Shown: positions 1 to 10,429 of the stretch, piece after piece | How positions within the stretch are numbered: the stretch's first letter is position 1 | Layout of the letters: the number at the start of each line of letters is the position of its first letter | NCBI GenBank assembly: GCA_910589415.1 | Contig: OU342632.1 | Span: forward strand, 42,645,341-42,709,340 | From: Malachius bipustulatus | Taxonomy: Eukaryota; Arthropoda; Insecta; Coleoptera; Melyridae | Direction of reading: 5' to 3' | Length of the DNA stretch: 64,000 nucleotides | Made by a program: the position numbers and the translations under genes | Notes under the pieces: model-generated | Seen by the model: the letters and a program-made list of their open reading frames with translations, nothing else | What the model was told of the DNA's origin: nothing | The model's database searches: none

Positions 1-160
1 TGATATAATAATTAAAAAAAGATCTGGTCAGATTATCGATTACTTCTGTCATAGAAAGTATGGAAGTAATGAGTTTGAAGTAGTTCTAGTCTTTTAAATT
101 TTTCTGAACAATAACAATGACTACATTTTTGTTTTCTTTGCAGGCCACGCTAGCAACCAC

Positions 161-3100
161 ATGGATGACATGCGTTCGTCGACACCAGAGGACGATGAGG
201 ACCCGGAACCTAATCTGGAGTTCGAGGACGAGGTCCACCAGCGCAACTCTCTGGCAGCTCTCAACATGATGCGCAAGAACCGCCACTTCTGCGATGTCAT
301 ACTTCACGTATGTGCGCTGACTGTACAACATAGCAATTTACGTGTTTCACTCAACCATGCATCGTGCACCCAACAATTTGCGTTTGGGTAGGGTAGTTTT
401 ATGGGCCACCTCAGCCATGGTGGTTTCATAGCTCTGCTCCTTTGGTTCTACTTAGCTTGGATAGTATATGAGAAAACAGTGGTTGACTGAAATTCTAGTA
501 CAATTGTATTTGTTTGCGGTCAGTTACACTACTGGGTCTTCTTCTCATCATAATTGAATTTTATTGACGAGTTACTTAGTGAGTAGTTTTTAAGTATTCT
601 TTGAACTTTTAGGTATATATTGAGTGTTAATCGGAAAATCGGTAGTGAAAAAACGATTAATTGTTTGGCGTATATACCTAGTTCAGTCAGGTTATTGTGA
701 GTAAATTTTTATTCAGTATGTATAACAGTATGAGCTTGGTTCATTAAATGGGAGATTTTGCTGCTACTGCTGAATTAAGAAATAATAATAATACTAAAAA
801 CAATTAATTCAAAATGTTCAGCCTCAGATATCTTTCCTGTTTCTTGATCAGGGAAGTGAGTAAAATGTAATAACAAAAAACATATTACTCATAATTTCTT
901 AATTCTGTGTATCCAGGAGTCGAAAATCTCCCAATTTAAAATAAAATACCATCGTTTTTCCACTTAGGCATCTAAGACTTGAGTGAGTTATTTTCGATAA
1001 ATCGTATGTGCCGTTCTTTTTCACAAAGGACGTTTTAATTTTTTCTGTTTTACAGAACATTGCTAGACGTAGAGCTGGTAAATCTAACCTTTATTATTTT
1101 CTTTTCTGTTTTTCTTTTGTTACGATACTTAAACCCAGTAGTTCATAAGTATCACTCGTTTCATTTACAATTATGTAACAGTAACTTTTTTTGAAATGGA
1201 GTTTTTATCGATAGTTCATTGTATTTTTTTTACCATCTAGGTAGGCAACATGGAAATTCATGCCCACCGTGCTGTCTTAGCCAGCGCGTCACCGTATTTA
1301 TTCGAGCAATTCACCTCCGACCAGGACTTCAAGAAGACCACAGAGAATACCATTACCTACAAACTGAATGGGGGATTTGACAAGACTGCTCTGCAAATTT
1401 TGGTCGAGTATGCCTACACTGCAAAATTGAATATCCGATCTGATCAGGTAGGTAATTCATTAGATCTCTCTTTCTCTTCTAATGATGTGAATTTTTAGGT
1501 CAGAGCAGTCTTTTTGGCTGCAAATCATTTAAAAATGGACAGAGTGGCCAAGCAATGTGCTCAGCATTTAATAAAGTACCTTTCACCTGACAACTGCATT
1601 GAAATTCGTTCTTTACCAGGAATTGCAAGAAACAGAGATTTTATACAACAAGTTGATGGTTTCATCACAAAAGAGGTACTTATAATAATAATAAGATGGG
1701 TACTACCGTAAATATTGGTTACTTTTGCCCTGTGATGATGTTACTTTGTCCCAAATTTAATAAAATATTACATTCTGTGTGCCACAAGGCGATTAGGTTC
1801 TTCAGGCTCGTACAATAAATACTTGGGCCAACAGAAGTGGTTATATGAAAAATTCATCTGTTTCTAATACCAGCTAACCCGAACTTATTCACATGTTCAG
1901 TGGAGTGTTGCCACCTTTTTTTTAGAAAAATGGTCATATCTTTGGAAGAAAAGAACTTACAACACACTGCAGTAATAAAATTTACCACTCATGAAAAGTG
2001 AAGTTTACTGCAGCATGCTCCGAGTGCGCGAGTTACTGATCACCTGTAGAAATGGTATGACATCGCTTAGATGATTGAACCCGCAAAATTCTTGAAAGAG
2101 AACTCTTTTCTGTTAAATTTGAATAGCAACCTACTTAGGTACTGTCACTTCAAATTAGTCAAGAAAATCGATGTTTTAGGGAAATTTTTCCTACAGCAAT
2201 GCCAGCGATAAAGGTTGGAACTGTGTGAACATGTTTATCACGCGGCGCACCTCCAAAGAAGTGTGTCCTCTGAGAAATAGATTTATACAGGGTGATTTTT
2301 GCCCCTTTTTTGCCTTTTTCTTTTGAATTATATTATGATGAAAAATTGTGTATGTACTTTGGTGGACAATTTCGTAAGACTACAGTTGTAGAGCCAAAAA
2401 TTTCATACAATTTTAGCTTCATTACTATTATGAAAATTATAATAATAATAATAATAATATTTATTTACGCCATCTTGGATACATATACTGATGTACATTG
2501 GCTTCGTCACAACATATTTTATACATGGAACACATAGGCACACAGGACACCAGAGCCACATATGTGACAAATGTGCCAAGTCATAAAAAATACATAACCA
2601 CGCAAATACAGGAATGAAACAAAATACACAAAAAAAAAAAAATACAACAATAAACAACCTTAATTTAGGAAGCAAAATATTCACACAGGTCATAAAATTC
2701 TTTTCCTATCAAAAATAATTTCAATTTTATCCTGAAGGAAGGCGTATCGAGACAGCTTTTTATCTCAACTGGAAGATTGTTATATATTTTCACAATGTTA
2801 TAGTACGGTCCCCTCTGATATAACGTAGTGTTATGTTTGGGGATTCTATAATCTCTGTGATTTCTTGTAGTCATGCTGTCATATACTTCATTGTTCATAA
2901 CAAAGTACTGACGATTCTTTTTCAAAAACATGGCGCAATAATAAATGTACAAAGATACGATCGTCATTACCTGAAACCTTTTAAAATATGATCTACATGA
3001 CGTAGTCGCTGATAGACCATATATTGTCCTCATTATACGATTCTGTGCGACAAAAACTCTTTTCCATTGCGTTGACCTGAACCAGAATATAATACCGTAA

Positions 3101-6100
3101 CTCAAAATTGCCTGTGTGTGAGCAAAGTATAATGTTCTTAATATATTCGTCGATACATTTGACTTCAAATATCTAACTACATGGCAAAAATATCCTAGTT
3201 TTGATACTATAAAGCTAACCTGTTCAGTCCAGCCAAGATTACTGTCAATTTTCAGACCCAAAAAACTTACAAACGACACCTCAGCTACCGTCTTTCCATT
3301 TATGCGAACCAAAGGAGAACGCAACTTTTTTTGGTGGCTGTTTTGATAAACTAAAATGTTAGTTTTCTTTTCATTTAGATGTAACGCGTTTTCAGTGCAC
3401 CATAGATTCATATTATTTACAATGTCATTACCAGCCGCTGTCATACCTTCAAAATCACCGCTAACAACGACCACAGAGGTGTCGTCCGCAAACTGACATA
3501 TCTTCATTGGTTCAAGTCTCGTCTGTAAGTCATTACTATACAATAAAAAGAGAAGAGGTCCTAAAATGGATCCTTGAGGTATCCCCGATGTAGTCGAGAA
3601 CTCATTTGAAAAGCACTCAGCCAACACCCCCTCGCCACTAGATCGAATGCACACCCTATACTTTCTCTCATTTAAAAATGATCTAAATAGGGCCAGTGCT
3701 CTCCCCCGAACACCAAGCCGCCGCATTTTTTCAATCAAAATATCATGGTTCACCATATCAAATGCTCGTGACAAGTCAAAATAAACGCCCATTACATTCA
3801 GTCCCTCATCGAGGTGTTTAGTTATTTCCCGCACACTCTCAAAAATCGCGCTGTCCGTGGATCTACCCTCAATAAATCCATGCTGAGCGCTCGAAATTAA
3901 TTTATACTTGATCAAATACTTGTAAAGTCTTGAACAAATTATTCTCTCAAAAACCTTAGAAAATGAAGAAAGCAGTGACACTGGTCTATAATTACTGATC
4001 TCACCCTTATTTCCCTTTTTATACACGGGCACAACTTTTGCAACCTTTAACGAGTCGGGAAAAATCCCCATCTCGATGCTCGAGTTAATAATATGCGTCA
4101 ATGGCTTGGTTATATGCGATGCTACTGATTTTATTATCTTTGGAGGGATCTGATCTAGTCCACACGACATTTTTGGTTCCATTCCCATCAAAATGCGGCC
4201 CACCTCGACCTCGTCTGTGGGTTCTGCAAAAAAAGAATTCATTTGACTCCCTACAAAATTTAAACCGTCCAATCCCAATGTTCGGTCCCCAGCAGCGGAG
4301 AAGTGCACCGCGAAGGCTTCAGCCACCTGCGATGGATTCGAGATCTCACCGTCATCCATCAACAAATCAATCCCACCCCCACCACCAGAGTTTTTACCCG
4401 TCAAGTCATTATAGACCTTCCATAGAGCCTTAGATTTATTCCCTGAATTAGCAACCACACTATCATGCAAAGCAACCCTATAGTCCCGCAAAAGCTTCCT
4501 AAAAATGGCACGCCTATCTCTGTATACACTATAAATAATTTCTGATCCAGTGGAACGATAGATTTTATACAAATCTCTAATACCATCAGACCACTGTCTC
4601 ACATAGTCATTCCTAACATAATTATATCTTATTCCTCTTTCATGTTGTTTTCTTTTTTTTAATGGGAAATTCTTTTCAAAGTAATACTTAAATACCTTAA
4701 AAAAGCTATCATATTTCTGACTGGGGCTTACCGTCTCGTACACCTCCCTCCATGATTCATGTGACATTTCGTCTATAAAACACGCTACCTTATCATTACT
4801 AAAACATCGTTTATAAACAAAAGCATCCCTTCTAACAGTAGGGTCGTCTAAAACAATATCTATAAACTGAGCATCATGATCAGATAAGTAGAATTCTGAT
4901 ACTCCACTATCACAAATAATTTCCACTGGTAAATCAGAAAAAATGTTATCCACCAATGTTTTTGAGGTAGGTGTAACCCTAGTATATCCATAAATATGTT
5001 GCCTAATATTATACGTGGCCAACAAATCCACGATGGAATTACTTTCGTAACTTCTTACTGCAAAGTCTGTATTAAAGTCTCCACACACCAATATGAAAAC
5101 CTTCTTCTTGCTTATATAAGAAAGCAACTCAGTCATTTTTGCAACAAACACCTCCAAATTGCCGGAGGGCGGTCTATAAACACATACACAGATAATTGTG
5201 ATATTTACAAAAACCAATTTCACGCAACAATACTCAAATTGACCGTCCTCTGCAACGATAGGCAAATCGAGCACCATAACATTGTCCATGTTCTTCTTCA
5301 CGTATATCGCAGCACCACCACCTCGTTGATCTATTCTGCAGTGTCCTGTGGACCACCTGTAGTCATGCAGTTGATATATTTCTTTTACTTGTGACTCCAG
5401 CCAGTGCTCAGTAACACATAATACATCAGGCTTGAGTTTCGCAAAGGCTTCGTCCAACTCGTTTAGTTTTTTTCTCATGCCTGCACATTGACATGCACTA
5501 CCCTCAATAAGGAATTTTTGTTACCTCCCTTTTTTAGTCCACTCCTTGGAATGTCACTGGCCGTGATGGAGGTTGATTGGGTTTTTGTCTGGTTCGAAAC
5601 AGTAAAAAATCCCGTACATGGACTCCCTTTGGCCATGGAAATTCTGCGACCTTCCCGTAATCATCCTTATCTATTCGTACTTTGAATGACGAATACATGT
5701 CTGGATACTTCGACAACAACGATTCACAAGTCACTCCGGGGAATTCGTTCTTCAACATTTCTTGCACGTCATCGGCTTTGGTATGAGGGTCCAGTCGGTA
5801 TAGATGCAAGTAAGCGAACTGCGGTATAGCCTTCACTACACCTCCCTTAGTGCTATTACCAACAATCAATGGTCGTCTATTTTTTTTAATAGTACTTTTT
5901 GTTTGAAAAACTGTGGTAACCTCCTTCTGGTTAGATAGATCTTTTACATTTTGACTTAGATTGTCCAATCTTGAAGGTAATTTTAATTTTTCATCCAAGT
6001 CTAGCGTTTCTCCGCGTTTTCGATGTCGTTTGTTTACATTTTTAGAACCGTGACTAACCGTCACAGCTGGTGATAAAATATCGCTGGAACCGGCTTGACC

Positions 6101-9100
6101 TTGAGGATCTTGATTGCACTTTTTTACTCCAGTTGATATCTCGTCGTATCCAACTGGTGAATTTATGCAGTTATGTTCAACTACCTGTATTTTAAGTTGT
6201 AGACTATTAATTTTTTCACGAAGTTCTTGAATTAGACAATTCTTCATATGAACTATATAGTTGAAAATCCTTATATCGATTTTACCTCCTGATCCCGTCA
6301 GTTCTTCTATGGCTTCGAAGAAAGGTGCTTCTCCTTCGTCGTTTTCGGAAGATAATTCACAGCAGACTATTATAGATTCACTGACAAATTTTACATGATT
6401 GCAATACTTAGCACAACTAACATGATATGAACTACCACATTTGTCACAGGTTAGTCCATTTATTACATTTTTCTTACATTTTCCGCAGCCACTATCAGAC
6501 GACACAACCTTGCCACCCGCCATCTTGACTGATGGAAATTCTATGTAGTTTCGCCTCTAAGGGCGCTGAAGTGTATATGTGTTATCTTTTGCACCCTATT
6601 TTTGATTTCAAGCCAAAAATATTCATTTTGGTCAAAAGTACCATCAGACAAAAGTTGTAAAGCGGAAGATTTCCTACAATCTTGATTCTAATGGTTTTTT
6701 GAAAATTCCGCATAGTTTCTTCGCTAAAGAGCGCAAAATCATACTTATAATTTATCTACTTTTGCGCCTATTTTTCAGATATTCGGCCAAATGTATGCAT
6801 TTTTTGGAATGTAAGAAGAGTTCATCAAACAATGTAGAACCAAAATTGTACATTTTCTGCTCTACAACTTTAATCTTATGGAATTTTGAATTTTCCACCA
6901 AAAATATAGTTTTTCATCACAACAGAAAAAATGGCAAAAAGGGGCCAAAATCAGCCTGTATCATTATATCCATTTCTCTGAAGAGTGATCCTTGTGAAAA
7001 AGACATTCCCAGTCTTCTTCCCCATACAGGTAGCATTGCTGTAATTTGAAGGGACCTAATTTATAGGCTCCTTTTTTCTGTCTCTATGGGAAAAACTTTT
7101 TTTTAAGAAGTACTATATACAGGGTGTTGATTTTCAAAGCGGGCCATAGGGGATTAGCATTGCGAAAGTGGTTTTTGAGGATTCCTGCTCGCCGTTTAAA
7201 CTGACAGAAATGGTTTTGGTATCAAAATGAAGCTAAAATTATAGCGCATAACGCTTGACATCAGAAACGAATTTAATTTCACGTTGTTTTCTAAAATTCT
7301 TCAGTAAAAATTTAAGTAATTGTTACTGTTTAATCACAAAATAGCATGCCTTGCTTAAACAATAATGACGTTTCTACGTTTTGACAATCCAATAATAAAA
7401 CTTTATAAGTCAGTAGGTAATAATTTTTTTCTATTTAACCCTCCTGTAACTGGCTACACTGTAGTAGGTTTTCACCATAAGACTCTTTCTTGGTTATATA
7501 ACCCATTTTTAAATAGAACCAGACTTTATTATTACCTACTGACTTATAAAGTTTTATTATTGGATTGTCAAAACGTAGAAACGTCATTATTGTTTAGGCA
7601 AGGCAGGCTATTTTGTGATTAAACATTAACAATTACTTGAATTTTTACTGAAGAATTTTAGAAAACAACGTGAAATTAAATTAATTTCTGATGTCAAGCG
7701 TTATGCGCAATAATTTTAGCTTCATTTTGATACCAAAACCATTTCTGTGAGTTTAAACGGCGAGCAGGAATCCTCAAAAACCACTTCCGCAATGCTAATC
7801 CCCTATGGCCCGCTTTGAAAATCAACACCCTGTATAGTAGTATACATTAAGAATATAACATGATGTGTGTGTATTTATATTACAATGATAGAAGAACACT
7901 TTTTACTTTGGGCCAAATAAAAAAAAATTGAATTTCATTAGAACCTTACTGTATAAACTCAGCCAACTATGAATTCACAAACAGAGGTCAGTTCTGATTA
8001 TTTCGCTTCACCTTGGAAATATTTGAAAAAAAAATTTGAGTTCAGAATATTATTATAACTCCATATGTAGGTAAGGAGTTTAATGACTAGATTTGCATTT
8101 TAAATTTCTTCATTATCTTCGACCCACAGGCACTTATTACAAGTTTAATTGTTTTTCAATTTGATAATTAAGAGTGCCACGGAAAGTAATAATTGGACAC
8201 TAAAATGTGTTGATAAATTATTTCTCAGGCACTCTAGTTATTATCAAATTCAAAAATTTGATTTATGATAATTTTATGTAAAACTGAAATAATTAAGAAA
8301 TATTAAATGCAAAAAAGCAACTTTTTGTAATAATTTTTTCCATATCTCGGACGTAGACTAGGAGTTTAAAATTCAAATTTCAGTTGAGTACCTACCTTGA
8401 AAAAAGTGACCCAAAGTATTTATTGTTTGTACTTTTTCAACATAAGCTAAAAAAAAGTTTTATACAAGTGGGACAAAGTAATCCGTCTTTACAGGCCTTC
8501 TTAAAATAAAATTACCTTTTTTCATCTCTAGTTCAGCAATGTAAATAAGAACAGCAATCTACTCGGTTTGAGTTGCATTCGAATTGAAGTTTTAAATCAG
8601 TCTCGAGAAGAAATGTCAATGGTAAATGAAAACTCCCTTTGTCGATTGGTTTTGGAATGGATAAAGAGACAAATGACTGACGAATCTCTAAACATGGATA
8701 ATTTATCAGAAAAGACTTTCATGCTGTACCTGGCAATCGATAATTCTTTACAAGATTGTTCAAGTCTCCCAACTGGTATAGTTTTTAACCCTCATTCACC
8801 ATTATATTCATTCATGATATATCCATGTTACTTACAGGAGATGCCAGTGATACAGAAATCGTTCAAGACTACAAGAAATGGGCACTGAAAAACAACAAAC
8901 AAGCCAACAGTAAATCTAAACGTAAATGCCTTAGTCAACCTTCAAAACCGAGAGTACTATTCTACAACAGAGAACTCGGTGAAGACCTAGACATAGAGCT
9001 AGAACCCGACTGGAATTTAATCGCGACCGAGAAAGTCGGAGAGCATAGCTTCCTAGCTCTCGTTACACTGGGTGGAAAATTATCAACTCTGTCCATACAA

Positions 9101-10429
9101 TTAAGGTAAGAATGACATATCCGTATCCGATCATTCGTTATTTATCTCTGACATTGCAGACTGAATACGCCATCGACACCTTCACCGGTGCAAACTCCAG
9201 ACGCAAGTAGATCTGCCAGCGAGGAAAAGCCCGACTTGTATTGCGCTCTCGCTAATATGTCCTGTCAAAGATGTGCAGTCGGTTGTGGAGCTCTCAACAA
9301 CACACTTCTTGTCTGTGGTATTACATCTTTTCGCTACCCCGATTAACCATTTAAAGCTAATGCTTTTAAATATTTTAGGTGGTTACGACAGGACAGAATG
9401 TCTTCGCTCGGTCGAGCAATACTTCCCCGATTCAAACACCTGGAAACCTCTTCCTCAGATGCGAGAGAGCCGTGGCAGGTTCAAGGTTGTGGTAGTGGGA
9501 GAGAAAGTGTATGCCATCGGAGGTAGTAACGGCACCACCGAGCTAGATTCAGTGGAGATGTTGGATCTCTCAGCCGGGAAATGGGTGAAAATGCCTAGTC
9601 TTCCCCTTGCCAGAAGCAATGTCGGTGTTTGTGAGCTCGACGGACTGGTCTATTGTGTTGGAGGTTGGAATGGGCAAGTCGGAATCAAACAGTGCGATGT
9701 GTTTGATTTGGATTCACTGAAGTGGAGATCTATTGCTTCACTCAATACAGGTGGGTGCTTTCCAAGTATTTATGGTCTGAATTGATTAATAATAGTTGAT
9801 ATATATTTGCCAGGTCGATATCAAGCCGGTGTTGCATCTTTTAACCGGCTGGTTTATGCCATCGGTGGTTGCGATGCTTGGAATTGTCTCAACTCTGTTG
9901 AAGTATACAATCCGGAAGAGAATTCTTGGGCAATATCGAAACCTATCATAACAGCCAGGCGAGGTTGTGGTGTGGCCGAATTCAACGGTAAACTGTACGT
10001 CGTGGGAGGTTCCGATGGAGCACACTCGTTGAACTCTACAGAAGTGTTTGATGGGGAAACTTGGGCTGTAGGGCCAAGTATGACGACCCCGAGAGCTAAT
10101 GTCGAGGTTTGCGTTGTTGGAGATCGTTTGTACGCCGTTGGAGGATTTTCTGGTAATTTTAAACGTTCTTTTTAGAATTATGTAGGTATCTAATTTTATT
10201 ATTTTTAGGTAAAAACTTCCTTAATACAATTGAATATTTAGACTCAAAGTCAAATGAGTGGACGACGTTTGTTCCGAAAGGAAATTATGAATTGGTACTG
10301 AGAAAGAAACCTCGAAGCAGACGAAATTCCAGAAGAAGCATATCTGAAGACAAACCCAAACCCAGTGAAACCCGGAATTCCATTAACGAGATTGGGACCA
10401 CCCCAGAAGCAGATTATAATTCTAATTAA
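161..10429 (+). CDS. IVNS1ABP: BTB-BACK-kelch protein, IVNS1ABP-like
   Basis: Spliced gene. Exons with GT/AG borders that keep frame: 161-307, 1241-1447, 1499-1675, 8532-8775, 8838-9105, 9160-9317, 9379-9750, 9814-10152, 10209-10429; total 2,133 nt, 710 aa. The first exon has an acceptor at 141-143 and is open upstream of the ATG at 161, so a further 5' exon is possible. A BTB domain spans about residues 28-145 (motifs FCDVIL, AHRAVLASASPYLFEQF), BACK about 150-260 (HLKMDRV), then a linker and six kelch blades about 386-650, each with a GG pair (GGYDRTECL, GGSNGTTEL, GGWNGQVG, GGCDAWNCL, GGSDGAHSL, GGFSGKNFL). Blade spacing and motifs such as AWNCLN match vertebrate IVNS1ABP, an actin-associated, Cullin-3-adaptor-type protein of 642 aa. 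A basic Ser/Arg tail of about 50 residues is extra. Intron 3 (6.9 kb) carries a LINE inside a hairpin and a second hairpin. Assignment to this kelch subfamily is by remembered similarity. Confidence 0.88.
308..1240 (+). other. Intron 1 of the kelch gene
   Basis: GT at 308 and AG at 1239-1240, with coding sequence continuing in phase on either side. The interior is AT-rich and I see no gene, hairpin or recognisable repeat in it. Confidence 0.7.
1873..2046 (+). repeat. Solo end of a CAGGTGATCAG-terminated element
   Basis: This stretch, starting near ACCCGAACTTATTCACATGT and ending ACTGATCACCTG followed by TA, is closely similar to the right part of the element at 53570-54314 (54144-54314). No left partner is visible here, so it is a truncated or half copy. 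It lies in intron 3 of the kelch gene. Confidence 0.7.
2665..5478 (-). CDS. LINE ORF2: endonuclease and reverse transcriptase
   Basis: 937 aa from the ATG at 5478. It encodes an apurinic-type endonuclease (CVTEHW near residue 22, VCGDFNTDF, YLSDHDAQF) followed by a reverse transcriptase (NYRPVSLLSSFSKVFERII, HGFIEGRSTDSA, GIPQGSILGPLLF, FADDTSVV with catalytic Asp at about 665-666). No RNase H domain is visible, as expected for CR1/Jockey. The usual endonuclease start (HVNVQ) lies just upstream but in another frame: the HVNVQ frame runs into TGA right where this ORF begins, so a one-base deletion at about 5480 has split the N-terminus. Otherwise the ORF has no stop. It is the product that would nick the target and copy the element's RNA. 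Confidence 0.9.
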   Translation of the reverse strand: MRKKLNELDEAFAKLKPDVLCVTEHWLESQVKEIYQLHDYRWSTGHCRIDQRGGGAAIYVKKNMDNVMVLDLPIVAEDGQFEYCCVKLVFVNITIICVCVYRPPSGNLEVFVAKMTELLSYISKKKVFILVCGDFNTDFAVRSYESNSIVDLLATYNIRQHIYGYTRVTPTSKTLVDNIFSDLPVEIICDSGVSEFYLSDHDAQFIDIVLDDPTVRRDAFVYKRCFSNDKVACFIDEMSHESWREVYETVSPSQKYDSFFKVFKYYFEKNFPLKKRKQHERGIRYNYVRNDYVRQWSDGIRDLYKIYRSTGSEIIYSVYRDRRAIFRKLLRDYRVALHDSVVANSGNKSKALWKVYNDLTGKNSGGGGGIDLLMDDGEISNPSQVAEAFAVHFSAAGDRTLGLDGLNFVGSQMNSFFAEPTDEVEVGRILMGMEPKMSCGLDQIPPKIIKSVASHITKPLTHIINSSIEMGIFPDSLKVAKVVPVYKKGNKGEISNYRPVSLLSSFSKVFERIICSRLYKYLIKYKLISSAQHGFIEGRSTDSAIFESVREITKHLDEGLNVMGVYFDLSRAFDMVNHDILIEKMRRLGVRGRALALFRSFLNERKYRVCIRSSGEGVLAECFSNEFSTTSGIPQGSILGPLLFLLYSNDLQTRLEPMKICQFADDTSVVVVSGDFEGMTAAGNDIVNNMNLWCTENALHLNEKKTNILVYQNSHQKKLRSPLVRINGKTVAEVSFVSFLGLKIDSNLGWTEQVSFIVSKLGYFCHVVRYLKSNVSTNILRTLYFAHTQAILSYGIIFWFRSTQWKRVFVAQNRIMRTIYGLSATTSCRSYFKRFQVMTIVSLYIYYCAMFLKKNRQYFVMNNEVYDSMTTRNHRDYRIPKHNTTLYQRGPYYNIVKIYNNLPVEIKSCLDTPSFRIKLKLFLIGKEFYDLCEYFAS
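5534..6523 (-). CDS. LINE ORF1: PHD-like finger and coiled-coil protein
   Basis: 329 aa, start ATG at 6523. The N-terminus is a PHD-like zinc finger (CGKCKKNVINGLTCDKCGSS, then HVSCAKYC), followed by a helical segment with heptad-like leucines (about residues 90-115), a basic linker (KRHRKRGETLDLDEK) and a C-terminal region with HLYRLDPH...YSSFKVRI...WPKGVHVRDF, a pattern common in insect CR1/Jockey-like ORF1 proteins that probably binds RNA. ORF1 proteins of this kind package element RNA. It lies directly upstream of ORF2 in the same orientation and appears uninterrupted. Confidence 0.85.
   Translation of the reverse strand: MAGGKVVSSDSGCGKCKKNVINGLTCDKCGSSYHVSCAKYCNHVKFVSESIIVCCELSSENDEGEAPFFEAIEELTGSGGKIDIRIFNYIVHMKNCLIQELREKINSLQLKIQVVEHNCINSPVGYDEISTGVKKCNQDPQGQAGSSDILSPAVTVSHGSKNVNKRHRKRGETLDLDEKLKLPSRLDNLSQNVKDLSNQKEVTTVFQTKSTIKKNRRPLIVGNSTKGGVVKAIPQFAYLHLYRLDPHTKADDVQEMLKNEFPGVTCESLLSKYPDMYSSFKVRIDKDDYGKVAEFPWPKGVHVRDFLLFRTRQKPNQPPSRPVTFQGVD
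7120..7832. mobile_element. 713-bp near-perfect palindrome, CAGGGTG family
   Basis: Begins CAGGGTGTTGATTTTCAAAG and ends CTTTGAAAATCAACACCCTG, with TA (in fact TATA) on both sides. The two arms (about 7120-7470 and 7500-7832) match almost base for base, with only a short central spacer. Open frames inside it mirror each other and are not genes. Located in intron 3 of the kelch gene, so it would be transcribed as a long hairpin. Confidence 0.9.
7833..8531 (+). other. Remainder of kelch-gene intron 3
   Basis: AT-rich intronic sequence between the 713-bp palindrome and the acceptor AG at 8530-8531. No ORF, hairpin or known repeat is evident to me. Confidence 0.6.

Larger units (their letters stand above)
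2441..6560 (-). mobile_element. CR1/Jockey-like non-LTR retrotransposon, nearly complete
   Basis: Minus-strand LINE with a PHD-type ORF1 (5534-6523), an endonuclease-RT ORF2 (2665-5478) and a 3' tail made of an ATT-type microsatellite (the ATAATAATA run at 2440-2460 on the plus strand). The short tandem-repeat tail and the ORF1 type suggest the CR1/Jockey group. The 3' end is clear. The 5' end is uncertain and could lie anywhere from about 6540 to 6700, because degenerate direct repeats follow it; I could not confirm a target-site duplication. Confidence 0.85.
2288..6958. mobile_element. CAGGGTG inverted-repeat element interrupted by a LINE
   Basis: The left end CAGGGTGATTTTTGCCCC at 2288 is mirrored by the right end GGGGCCAAAATCAGCCTG at 6941-6958. 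The arms pair over about 140 bp (2288-2435 with about 6815-6958) and TA flanks both outer ends. The LINE described below sits between the arms. Two diverged copies of a unit of about 170 bp (about 6541-6708 and 6709-6890) lie just inside the right arm; I cannot tell whether they belong to the hairpin or to the LINE 5' end. Located in intron 3 of the kelch gene. Confidence 0.75.

Noticed and set aside
54..331. 81-aa minus-strand frame over the first kelch exon
   Set aside because: Shadow of the plus-strand BTB-coding exon, which has proper splice borders and domain similarity.
4101..4433. 110-aa plus-strand frame over LINE ORF2
   Set aside because: Antisense shadow of the reverse transcriptase ORF; no independent motif.
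2665..5478. LINE ORF2 as a domesticated host gene
   Set aside because: It sits next to its own ORF1 and 3' tail, inside a transposon and an intron, and has a frameshift at the start; nothing suggests host use.
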